From NCBI GenBank assembly GCA_012103075.1, contig JAAVLQ010000001.1, forward strand, positions 1,116,001 through 1,180,000: 64,000 nucleotides of DNA, written 5' to 3'. Positions 50,102 to 59,370 of this stretch are shown here, one piece after another; the stretch's first letter is position 1; each line of letters starts with the position of its first letter. The notes beneath the pieces were generated by a model. It saw only the letters and a program-made list of their open reading frames with translations. It ran no database searches and was not told where the DNA came from. This DNA is from Brucella cytisi. Lineage in GTDB: Bacteria; Pseudomonadota; Alphaproteobacteria; Rhizobiales; Rhizobiaceae. The position numbers and the translations under genes were made by a program.

Positions 50102-51522
50102 TTGTCCAAATTCAAGGATAAAAAGCCGACATCTGCCGATGCTGACAAGGCTTTCGAGCTTTTAGAACCGGGGCCCACAAGGGCCGCGGTCGTCGTTCCC
50201 ATCCTGCCGGAGCGGTTTAATACGGGCACGTCGGCGGAAGATGGGGCTGCCCCCGAATTTCAGCGCTCGAACGAGGCGCGCCCGAGGAAGCCGTCGGGCT
50301 TGCCCGGGCAATCAATCTCGACATCGAACATGCTGAAATTGCGATTGTCTCCAATCCACGGCCTGCGACCTTGCTTGGCGCGGGAAAGGTGGAATCCATC
50401 GTCGAAACCGTCAAGGAAAAGGCCATCGGGCTGGTTATCGTCGATCATGCATTGACACCAGTACAGCAGCGCAATCTCGAAAAGGAATGGAACGTCAAGG
50501 TCATCGACCGCACGGGGCTCATTCTTGAAATTTTCGGTGAGCGCGCGCGCACCAAAGAAGAAGCTGCCTTGCAGGTCGAACTGGCCCATCTGAATTATCA
50601 GAAGGGTCGTCTAGTCAGAAGCTGGACCCACCTTGAACGTCAGCGCGGTGGTGGCGGCTTCCTCGGTGGTCCGGGTGAAACCCAGATCGAAGCCGACCGC
50701 CGCTTGCTGCAGGACAAGATTCTGAAGATCAAGCGCGAGCTTGAAACGGTGGTGCGCACCCGCACACTGCATCGTCAGAAGCGGCGCAAGGTGCCGCATC
50801 CGATCGTGGCACTTGTCGGTTATACCAACGCCGGAAAATCTACGCTTTTCAACCGCATGACGGGCGCGGAAGTGTTGGCCGAAGACATGCTCTTCGCCAC
50901 GCTTGATCCGACATTGCGGCGTATTCGCCTTCCGCATGGTGAAACGGTTATCTTGTCGGATACGGTCGGTTTCATCTCGAACCTGCCGCACCACCTCGTC
51001 GCTGCCTTCCGCGCCACCCTTGAAGAAGTGGTGGAGGCGGATCTGATCCTGCATGTCCGCGACATTTCCGATCCGGACAATGCCGCGCAGGCGGAAGACG
51101 TGGAAAGTATTCTTGCTGGCCCGGGCATCGAGCCGCAGGACCGCAAGCGCGTGGTCGAAATCTGGAACAAGATCGATAATCTCGACGAGAGCGGGCGCGA
51201 GGCAGCGCTGCGTCTGGCCGCAGCCGGTAGCGAGGAAGGGCGTCCGATCCCACTGTCAGCCATTACCGGTGAAGGTGTTGACAGGTTGCTTTCACTTATC
51301 GAAACCCGGATAGCGGGCTCGCTCGGCCCGGTCGATGTCGTGCTGTCACCATTCGAGCTTCATCTTCTCGACTGGATTTACCAGCACGGCAGCAGTGTCG
51401 AACGCGAGAATCTGGAAGATGGTTCCGTTCGCATCAAAGCGCGACTGACCGAAGTGGCCCGCAAAACGCTGGACGAGAAGCGCGGCATTCGCCCCGAAAA
51501 GCCGGAGTCGGATTGGGAGTGA
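50102..51522 (+). CDS. hflX: ribosome-associated GTPase HflX (frameshifted)
   Basis: TRAFAC GTPase that splits stalled ribosomes. It has an N-terminal HflX domain (NPRPATLLGAGKVESIVETV, then RTGLILEIFGERARTKEEA), the Gly-rich GGGGFLGGPGETQIEADRRL, G1 LVGYTNAGKSTLFNRMTG, G3 LSDTVGFI and G4 WNKIDN. One slip near 50282 (EARPEEAVGLARAINLDIEH after repair). A TTG at 50102 is the first in-frame start and gives MSKFKDKK; another start is possible. It follows hfq, the usual order. Confidence 0.9.
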
Positions 51523-51630
51523 GGCAGGTAGTGCTACGCCACTTGCGGAACAGGGGCGCAACGCCCTATGTATGGAACACTTACGATTCAGAACTATTCA
51601 CTTCGCCATAAATATATCCAGAGGCCCATA

Positions 51631-52259
51631 ATGAGAGATCCGATCGAAACCGTCATGAACCTCGTCCCGATGGTGGTTGAGCAGACCAACCGTGGCGAAC
51701 GGGCCTATGATATTTTCTCGCGCCTTCTCAAGGAGCGCATCATCTTCGTGAACGGACCGGTTGAAGACGGAATGTCGATGCTGGTTTGCGCACAGCTTCT
51801 CTTTCTCGAGGCCGAAAACCCGAAGAAAGAGATCAACATGTACATCAATTCGCCCGGCGGTGTCGTAACCTCCGGCATGGCGATCTATGACACGATGCAA
51901 TTCATCCGTCCGCCGGTTTCCACGCTTTGCATGGGCCGGGCTGCTTCGATGGGCTCGCTGCTCCTGACCGCCGGTGCGACCGGCCAGCGTTATGCTCTGC
52001 CGAATGCCCGTATCATGGTCCACCAGCCATCGGGCGGTTTCGGGGACAGGCCTCGGACATCGAACGTCATGCGCAGGACATCATCAAGATGAAGCGCCGT
52101 CTGAACGAGATTTACGTCAAGCACACGGGCCGCGATTACGAGACAATCGAACGCACGCTCGACCGCGACCATTTCATGACCGCGCAGGAAGCGCTCGAAT
52201 TCGGCCTTATCGACAAGGTGGTTGAATCGCGCGACGTGGGCGCGGACAGATCGAAGTAA
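51631..52259 (+). CDS. clpP: ATP-dependent Clp protease proteolytic subunit (frameshifted)
   Basis: Serine protease tetradecamer partner of ClpX. Start ATG 51631 gives [20 protein letters not shown]. It shows the active-site Ser in [18 protein letters not shown], the His in [12 protein letters not shown], and the C-terminal part [20 protein letters not shown] and [12 protein letters not shown]. One base is missing near 52044 ([11 protein letters not shown]). Repaired length is about 209 residues. clpX follows after 396 bases. Confidence 0.93.
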
Positions 52260-52655
52260 GAGCCGGAATCTCCGGCTCGCACCTGTTTTAGCGCTCTTTG
52301 CCACAAAAGGGGCCCAATTCTTGCAACTACGTGATGGTTAACGCGCCACGTTAAGCATCTGTTGGGGTTCGGGGCGCTAAACTTGGTCAGATTATGCCGA
52401 ATCTTTGCCGGGAACTTATTTTTCATTTGTTCGACGGTGCAGCTTCTGCAAAAGTCGCCAAATGGCTCCTTCGGTCGGGGAGTCATACGGTGACAGGAAT
52501 CCTGAGACTACAGGCCCTACATGACAGGCAGCGCGTATCTGCTGCCGTTGTGACCAGCGGGAGGCGCGTTTCTCCTCCAGCACTGGGTCCGAACCGGAAG
52601 AAACGATCGATATGAACGCCCAAGGTTCATTTCGGTCAATTGAAAGGAAACTGCG
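52260..52655. other. intergenic region between clpP and clpX
   Basis: No gene seen. A short hairpin (GAGCCGGA-ATC-TCCGGCTC) directly follows the clpP stop at 52261-52279, without a T-run. The rest presumably holds a separate clpX promoter. Confidence 0.4.
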
Positions 52656-53930
52656 ATGAGCAAAGTCAGCAACAGCGGCGGCGATTCCAAGAATACGCTT
52701 TATTGCTCGTTCTGCGGCAAAAGCCAGCATGAAGTGCGCAAGCTGATTGCAGGCCCGACCGTTTTCATCTGCGACGAGTGCGTCGAACTCTGCATGGACA
52801 TCATCCGCGAGGAAAACAAATCCTCGATGGTGAAGTCGCGCGAGGGCGTGCCTACGCCGCAGGAAATCATGGCCGTCCTTGACGATTACGTCATCGGCCA
52901 GAAGGATGCCAAGCGCGTTCTGTCGGTTGCGGTACACAATCATTACAAGCGTCTCGCCCATCAGTCCAAGAGCAGCGATATCGAGCTTGCGAAGTCGAAC
53001 ATTCTTCTCGTCGGTCCGACGGGTTGCGGCAAGACCTATCTTGCCCAGACGCTCGCACGCATCATCGATGTGCCATTCACCATGGCCGATGCGACGACAC
53101 TGACGGAAGCAGGTTATGTCGGTGAAGATGTCGAGAACATCATCCTGAAGCTGCTTCAGGCCGCCGATTACAATGTGGAACGTGCGCAGCGCGGCATCGT
53201 CTATATCGACGAAGTCGACAAGATCAGCCGCAAGTCGGATAACCCGTCCATCACGCGCGACGTGTCGGGCGAGGGCGTCCAGCAGGCGCTTCTGAAGATC
53301 ATGGAAGGCACCGTCGCTTCCGTGCCACCGCAGGGTGGCCGCAAGCATCCGCAGCAGGAATTCCTGCAGGTGGACACGACGAACATCCTCTTCATCTGCG
53401 GCGGCGCTTTTGCTGGTCTCGACAAGATCATCTCCGCACGTGGCGAGAAGACGTCCATCGGCTTCGGCGCCACCGTTCGTTCGGTCGATGAGCGCCGTAT
53501 CGGTGATGTCTTCAGGGAGCTGGAGCCGGAAGATCTTCTGAAGTTCGGCCTCATTCCGGAATTCGTCGGTCGTCTACCAGTGATCGCGACACTCGAAGAC
53601 CTCGATGTCGATGCTCTGGTGCAGATCCTGACCGAGCCGAAGAATGCGCTCGTGAAGCAGTATCAGCGCCTGTTCGACATGGAAAGTGTCGAGCTGAGCT
53701 TCCACGACGACGCCCTGCGAGCGATTGCCAACAAGGCGGTCGAGCGCAAGACGGGTGCACGCGGTCTGCGTTCGATCATGGAAAAGATCCTGCTCGACAC
53801 CATGTTCGAGCTTCCGACGCTGGAAGGCGTGCAGGAAGTGGTTATTTCCGGCGATGTGGTGGATGGCAGCGCCCGTCCGCTCTATATCTATGCCGAGCGC
53901 CGGGATGAAAAGGGTAATGTTTCTGCTTAA
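52656..53930 (+). CDS. clpX: ClpX, ATP-binding subunit of ClpXP
   Basis: 424 residues, intact. It has the N-terminal zinc finger [11 protein letters not shown]...CDECVELC, Walker [19 protein letters not shown], Walker [14 protein letters not shown] and [13 protein letters not shown] (pore region near). The C-terminal region is [20 protein letters not shown]. It unfolds substrates and feeds them to ClpP. In alphaproteobacteria ClpXP also degrades cell-cycle regulators. Confidence 0.97.
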   Translation: MSKVSNSGGDSKNTLYCSFCGKSQHEVRKLIAGPTVFICDECVELCMDIIREENKSSMVKSREGVPTPQEIMAVLDDYVIGQKDAKRVLSVAVHNHYKRLAHQSKSSDIELAKSNILLVGPTGCGKTYLAQTLARIIDVPFTMADATTLTEAGYVGEDVENIILKLLQAADYNVERAQRGIVYIDEVDKISRKSDNPSITRDVSGEGVQQALLKIMEGTVASVPPQGGRKHPQQEFLQVDTTNILFICGGAFAGLDKIISARGEKTSIGFGATVRSVDERRIGDVFRELEPEDLLKFGLIPEFVGRLPVIATLEDLDVDALVQILTEPKNALVKQYQRLFDMESVELSFHDDALRAIANKAVERKTGARGLRSIMEKILLDTMFELPTLEGVQEVVISGDVVDGSARPLYIYAERRDEKGNVSA

Positions 53931-53950
53931 GCGGGGACACCTAATCCATA

Positions 53951-53974
53951 AAAAGGCCGCGCAAGCGGCCTTTT
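53951..53974 (+). terminator. intrinsic terminator after clpX
   Basis: AAAAGGCCGC-GCAA-GCGGCCTTTT, 20 bases beyond the clpX stop. The following 260 bases up to lon hold no gene. Confidence 0.88.
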
Positions 53975-54235
53975 CATGTGCAAACTTGCGCCGGGCTGAT
54001 CCTGTCACTATTGCAGGCACAGCAATCGGGGTACAGCCTAAGCTAGATATTGTACTTAATGACGGTACAGCGCAGGATAGATGACGATTCTACGAAAGCC
54101 GTCCCGATCGAGGCTATTGAATTGCCGGGTTCGGCTCTCCAAGTATGGAACGAAGCACATTCGTGACCTGCCTCATGATGAAAGGGGGCGCGGACGTGGC
54201 AGTCAGGTTGAAAGACCTGAGAAAGGACTTGAGTT

Positions 54236-56673
54236 ATGACGGGTACTGAACAGAAGACCCCATTGGGTGGCTCTGAAGCGGGCGGTTCGGACGGGCTCTA
54301 TGCCGTTTTGCCGTTGCGTGACATCGTCGTTTTCCCGCATATGATCGTTCCGCTTTTTGTCGGCCGCGAAAAGTCCATTCGCGCGCTGGAGGAAGTGATG
54401 GGCGTGGACAAGCAGATTCTGCTTGCCACCCAGAAAAACGCTGCCGATGACGATCCGGCACCGGACGCGATTTATGAAATCGGCACGATTGCCAATGTAT
54501 TGCAGCTCCTGAAGCTGCCGGACGGCACCGTCAAGGTGCTGGTCGAAGGCACGGCGCGCGCCAAGGTTTCCAAGTTTACCGACCGCGAAGATTATCACGA
54601 GGCCTATGCTGCGGCTTTGCCGGAGCCTGAAGAAGATGCCGTCGAGATCGAGGCGCTTGCCCGCTCGGTGGTTTCCGACTTCGAAAACTACGTCAAGCTG
54701 AACAAGAAGATTTCGCCGGAAGTGGTTGGCGCCGCCAGCCAGATCGACGACTATTCGAAGCTTGCCGACACGGTTGCCTCGCATCTCGCGATCAAGATTC
54801 CCGAGAAGCAGGAAATGCTGTCGATCCTCTCGGTGCGCGAGCGCCTTGAGAAGGCACTGTCCTTTATGGAAGCCGAAATTTCGGTTCTTCAGGTTGAGAA
54901 GCGTATCCGCAGCCGCGTCAAGCGCCAGATGGAGAAGACGCAGCGCGAATACTATCTCAACGAGCAGATGAAGGCGATCCAGAAGGAGCTTGGTGATGGC
55001 GAGGACGGTCGCGATGAAGCGGCTGAACTAGAAGAACGCATCAACAAGACTAAGCTTTCCAAGGAAGCCCGCGAAAAGGCCCGGGCTGAGCTGAAGAAGC
55101 TGCGCAGCATGAGCCCGATGTCTGCCGAAGCAACGGTCGTTCGCAACTATCTCGACTGGCTGCTGTCCATTCCGTGGGGCAAGAAGTCGAAGATCAAGCA
55201 GGACCTGAACTTTGCCGAAGGCGTACTTGGCGACGATCACTTTGGTCTTGAAAAGGTCAAGGAGCGCATTGTCGAGTATCTCGCGGTGCAGGCTCGCTCG
55301 ACCAAGATCAAGGGCCCGATCCTCTGCCTCGTCGGACCTCCCGGCGTCGGCAAGACCTCGCTTGCCCGTTCGATTGCCAAAGCTACCGGCCGCGAATATG
55401 TCCGTATGTCGCTCGGCGGCGTCCGTGACGAGGCTGAGATCCGCGGTCACCGCCGCACCTATATCGGTTCGATGCCCGGCAAGGTCATCCAGTCGATGAA
55501 GAAGGCGAAGAAGTCCAACCCGCTCTTCCTGCTCGATGAAATCGACAAGATGGGTCAGGATTTCCGCGGCGATCCGTCATCGGCCATGCTCGAAGTGCTG
55601 GATCGGAACAGAACTCGACCTTCATGGATCACTACCTTGAGGTGGAATATGATCTGTCGAACGTCATGTTCGTGACGACGGCCAATACGCTGAATATTCC
55701 CGGTCCATTGCTGGATCGTATGGAAGTCATCCGTATCGCCGGCTACACCGAGGATGAAAAGCTCGAGATCGCCAAGCGGCACCTGTTGCCGAAGGCAATC
55801 AAGGATCACGCCCTACAGCCGAAGGAGTTTTCGGTCACGGACGATGCGCTGCGCAATGTTATCCGCCTCTACACGCGGGAAGCAGGTGTGCGTAGCCTCG
55901 AACGCGAATTGATGACTCTGGCACGTAAGGCCGTGACCGAAATCCTGAAGTCGAAGAAGAAGTCGGTGAAAGTCACCGAAAAGAACCTCTCCGACTATCT
56001 GGGTGTCGAGCGGTTCCGCTTCGGTCAGATCGACGGCGAAGATCAGGTTGGCGTCGTGACAGGTCTTGCCCGGACGGAAGTTGGCGGTGAATTGCTGACC
56101 ATCGAAGGTGTCATGATGCCCGGCAAGGGCCGCATGACCGTCACGGGTAACCTCCGCGACGTGATGAAGGAATCGATCTCCGCAGCGGCTTCCTATGTCC
56201 GCTCGCGTGCCATCGATTTCGGCATCGAACCTCCATTGTTCGACAAGCGCGACATCCACGTGCACGTGCCGGAGGGTGCTACGCCGAAGGACGGTCCGTC
56301 CGCCGGTATCGCCATGGTCACGGCGATCGTATCCGTGCTGACCGGCATTCCGGTTCGCAAGGACATCGCAATGACGGGCGAAGTTACCCTGCGCGGTCGT
56401 GTCCTGCCAATCGGCGGCCTGAAGGAAAAGCTCCTCGCAGCTCTGCGCGGCGGCATCAAGAAGGTTCTGATCCCGGAAGAAAACGCCAAGGATCTGGCGG
56501 ATATTCCGGACAATGTGAAGAACAGTCTTGAGATCGTTCCGGTGTCCCGCGTGGGTGAAGTCCTCAAGCATGCTCTGGTTCGCGAACCTGAGCCGATTGA
56601 ATGGACCGAGCCGGCAACCCCGGCGACCGTGCCTTCGGTCGAGGAAGAAGCAGGGGCCACGACCGCTCATTAA
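54236..56673 (+). CDS. lon: ATP-dependent protease Lon (frameshifted)
   Basis: Starts [20 protein letters not shown] and has the N-terminal substrate domain [20 protein letters not shown]. The coiled-coil region is [20 protein letters not shown]. The AAA+ domain has [20 protein letters not shown] and [12 protein letters not shown]. The Ser-Lys protease dyad lies in [12 protein letters not shown] and [20 protein letters not shown]. One C is missing near 55604 ([20 protein letters not shown] after repair). Repaired length is 812 residues, the normal size. Confidence 0.95.
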
Positions 56674-56798
56674 GGCATTTCCGGCAAACGTGCGAAGCGG
56701 TTTGCTTACAGGTAATGCACCGAAATGAGCGTCCAGCGGGCGATTCTGATTCAGTCAGATTGCCCCGCTGGAAGGCGTCTATCAGGACCAACAATTGA

Positions 56799-56854
56799 AA
56801 TGCCGGGCAATTTGCCCGGCATTTTGTGTTTAACCCCGGTTTTCCGGGGTTTTT
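56799..56854 (+). terminator. two tandem intrinsic terminators after lon
   Basis: First: AATGCCGGGCAA-T-TTGCCCGGCATT with T (56799-56825). Second: AACCCCGG-TTTT-CCGGGGTT with T-run (56832-56854). Together they insulate hupB from lon. Confidence 0.88.
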
Positions 56855-56948
56855 CACGTTGACAGGCTTGGTTTGTGAAACGATTTGAATAAACTCCGAC
56901 CAATCCGGTCACGTTATCCGTTCCGGTAGATAAAGAAAGGAAATGCCA

Positions 56949-57225
56949 ATGAACAAGAACGAATTGGTTGCCGCAGTTGCGGAAAAGGGCGGTTTGACGA
57001 AGGCTGATGCCGGTACTGCTGTTGACGCCGTACTCGCTGCTGTTACCGGCGCCCTGAAGGCTGGTGAAGAAGTCCGTCTGCCCGGCTTCGGCGTTTTCTC
57101 CGTTTCGCATCGCGCTGCCTCGACCGGCCGTAACCCATCGACCGGCAAGGAAGTTGCTATTCCGGCTCGCAACGTGCCGAAGTTCTCGGCTGGCAAGGGG
57201 TCTGAAGGACGCCGTAAACGGCTAA
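56949..57225 (+). CDS. hupB: DNA-binding protein HU (frameshifted at the end)
   Basis: Starts MNKNELVAAVAEKGGLTKAD after AAAGGAAATGCC. It has the HU core GEEVRLPGFGVFSVSHRAAS and the DNA-binding arm TGRNPSTGKEVAIPARNVPK. After FSAGKG one extra G (GGGG near 57198) shifts the frame; repaired, it ends LKDAVNG-TAA at 57225, giving the normal 91 residues. HU bends and compacts DNA as a dimer. The unrepaired frame would add an aberrant tail to 57293. Confidence 0.94.
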
Positions 57226-57311
57226 TCATGATCTTGAGAGTGAAAGCTCTTCGAACGGATCGTGACGTTAAATTTCCAGCCATCGTGGCATGATCGCGAA
57301 TGACTGTCGAG

Positions 57312-57337
57312 AAGGCCCGGTTCAGCCGGGCTTTTTT
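57312..57337 (+). terminator. intrinsic terminator after hupB
   Basis: AAGGCCCGG-TTCAG-CCGGGCTTTTTT. Confidence 0.85.
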
Positions 57338-57385
57338 CGTAAGTGTAGTAAGCGTGAATAAGTGCTTGCAACCGGATGTTGGCTT

Positions 57386-57478
57386 CTAAGAACCAAAAAT
57401 ATCCGTCAGGATTCTGGCCAGTGCGAGAACGGCTGCCAATGGTAGCAGCCAGTCGAAAAATATATCCGGGTTTTTCAT
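57386..57478 (-). CDS. tiny membrane peptide, 30 aa
   Basis: MKNPDIFFDWLLPLAAVLAL followed by ARILTDIFGS. One hydrophobic helix; no clear ribosome-binding site. Weak evidence. Confidence 0.25.
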   Translation of the reverse strand: MKNPDIFFDWLLPLAAVLALARILTDIFGS

Positions 57479-57661
57479 GAGTGAAAGAGTGCTCGGCTGA
57501 TGTTACGAGATTGCACCGCCAAATGACACCATTTGGCGGCTCAATGGACTAGCGGACAATCTTCAGCAGGGAAGTGCGCTTCCCGAAGATCATATCGGTG
57601 CACAATGTGCCTTTACGAGAAAGTCTGTAGGTACCAGCAGGCCGCGTATCGCAAATGGACT

Positions 57662-57807
57662 TCACAAAACGCAGTGCTGATACGCGATCTGTGAAAAGTC
57701 CCCGACAAGTCCCAGCCGGTCATAGACGACCCAGCGCCGTGCGGCTTCCTTGTCGACGATGAAGCGCGGCAGTGGAACGGCGGCGTTTCTCTGGTTTTTG
57801 TGGTCAT
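57662..57807 (-). pseudogene. small hypothetical protein, 48 aa (frameshifted)
   Basis: ATG 57807 gives MTTKTRE. Adding one A to the AAA run near 57787 continues it as NAAVPLPRFIVDKEAARRWV, then VYDRLGLVGDFSQIAYQHCV, L and TGA. The unrepaired frame has no sensible composition. Soluble, no family recognised. It lies 33 bases from the small membrane-protein gene upstream. Confidence 0.4.
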
Positions 57808-57839
57808 AGCGAGTGCTCCATCCAGAGACGCAACCACTT

Positions 57840-58028
57840 TCACTGTGTAAGTTGCATGATGAGGAACGTCACCAGAACGCCGGCTCCAATCACTGTCATC
57901 AAGCGGAGCAGTATGCTGATGTCTTGGCGCAATTCTTCCTCGGTAATGGCTGAACTGATGTTCCGGGACCCTGCATGCTTACGCTTTGCTTTGCTCAGGT
58001 GTAAAAACAGGCCCAATTTTCCGTACAT
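57840..58028 (-). CDS. small membrane protein, 62 aa
   Basis: MYGKLGLFLHLSKAKRKHAG, then an acidic helix and the C-terminal hydrophobic segment LLRLMTVIGAGVLVTFLIMQ. A tail-anchored layout. Unrecognised; it lies between the dapA-family gene and a smaller ORF on the same strand. Confidence 0.45.
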   Translation of the reverse strand: MYGKLGLFLHLSKAKRKHAGSRNISSAITEEELRQDISILLRLMTVIGAGVLVTFLIMQLTQ

Positions 58029-58099
58029 GATCGAAACCTCACTTCTGATGGTTGCACGAATGTTTCAATTGCTGGGGGCTGGGCTGGGCTGGCGGTGTT

Positions 58100-59065
58100 T
58101 CAGCGCGCCGCCAGTGTGATGGAAAGTGTCGCTTGCTGATGCTGCGCTATGAGCGCCGAGGGTGATTCTTCCACATGGTCAATGGCAGCACAGGCCCGGC
58201 GAATGGCGCTGGCGGTTTCTTCGCTGACGCCAACCAACGGCAGCCGTACATCCGGTGACAGACCGCGCCGATGGTGCAAGGCGTACTTCACCGGAACGGG
58301 ATTGGTATCTTGTTCCATGGCAGTCAGAAGAGGCTTCAATTTGAAGCCGAGCGTTCTGGCACCGCAGGCATCGGCTCGCTTACAGGCTTCGTAAAGTTTG
58401 ACAGTGGTTGCTGGAAGCACATTCGAAATGACTGAAATCATTCCGTCTCCTCCCTCAAGATTGAAGGAAACCGCGGTCGCGTCATGTCCTGATAGTTGTA
58501 TCAGCCGATCGCCCATACGACGAATGATGCGTTTGGGCCGGTCGAGTTCACCAGTCGCGTCCTTGATACCAATGACGGTCGGGATTTCACTCAGCCGTTC
58601 GATAGTTTCCAGAGAAAGATCGACGCCGGTTCGCTTCGGGACATTATAAAGGATGATTGGTATCTGAACATTGCGAGCCACGGCTTCGAAGTGGCGATAC
58701 AAGCCTTCCTGAGACGGGCAGTTATAGTATGGCGTCACAATCAGGGCGGCGTCAGCACCGCAGGCAGCTGCAGCGCTCGTCAATGCAATTGTCGATAGAG
58801 TATCGTTGGTGCCTGTTCCTGCAACAACGGGTACACGTCCTGCAGAGACGTCAACACAGGTTTTGATGAGGCTGATCTTTTCCGCCGTATTGAGAGTTGG
58901 GGCCTCTCCGGTCGTGCCACAGGGAGAAAGAGCATGGATGCCTTCTCCAATCTGCCACTCCACCAACTCGGCGAAAGCCTTGTGCGCCACTTCTCCGTTT
59001 TCAAATGGGGTAACAAGAGCGGTTGTTACTCCGCGCAATCTGGTTCTGAGTTCGTCATAAGCCAT
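58100..59065 (-). CDS. dihydrodipicolinate synthase (DapA) family lyase
   Basis: Class I aldolase of the DHDPS/NAL family, 321 residues, intact. It starts MAYDELRTRLRGVTTALVTP. The motif SPCGTTGEAPTL, the Tyr in PIILYNVPKRTGVDL and the Schiff-base Lys in TVIGIKDATGELDRP are all present. Condensation of pyruvate with aspartate semialdehyde for lysine synthesis is possible. But it is longer than typical DapA (about 293 residues) and has no lysine genes nearby, so a sugar-acid or hydroxyproline role is also possible. Confidence 0.8.
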   Translation of the reverse strand: MAYDELRTRLRGVTTALVTPFENGEVAHKAFAELVEWQIGEGIHALSPCGTTGEAPTLNTAEKISLIKTCVDVSAGRVPVVAGTGTNDTLSTIALTSAAAACGADAALIVTPYYNCPSQEGLYRHFEAVARNVQIPIILYNVPKRTGVDLSLETIERLSEIPTVIGIKDATGELDRPKRIIRRMGDRLIQLSGHDATAVSFNLEGGDGMISVISNVLPATTVKLYEACKRADACGARTLGFKLKPLLTAMEQDTNPVPVKYALHHRRGLSPDVRLPLVGVSEETASAIRRACAAIDHVEESPSALIAQHQQATLSITLAAR

Positions 59066-59370
59066 TGTTCTGAATCTCCGTTACCCGAACCTTCGACCGC
59101 AAACGAACCTCGCATATGTCGCAGAAGCCATTCAGAACGCAGTCTTGCCGGGCGTGAACAAGCTATGAGTCCCGGCGTATAAATTCGAGATCGGGAACAG
59201 ACCCGGAGTATTAGAAAGTCGTATATTGCCTCTGAGCATGATGTGACCGCGCTGGCCGTTATATAGCCACTAACGCTTTAATTCTCAGGTCCTTGCCCGC
59301 TCAGACAGAGGAGCATACGCAAAAAGCCGGGCACTGGGCCCGGCTTCCGATAACTCTCTTTGCCTGCCGC
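59066..59370. other. intergenic region between dapA-family gene and uvrA, with uvrA terminator
   Basis: No gene seen. At 59320-59346 a hairpin (AAGCCGGGC-ACTGG-GCCCGGCTT) with a T-run on the minus strand is a good intrinsic terminator for uvrA. The rest likely holds the promoter of the dapA-family gene. Confidence 0.6.
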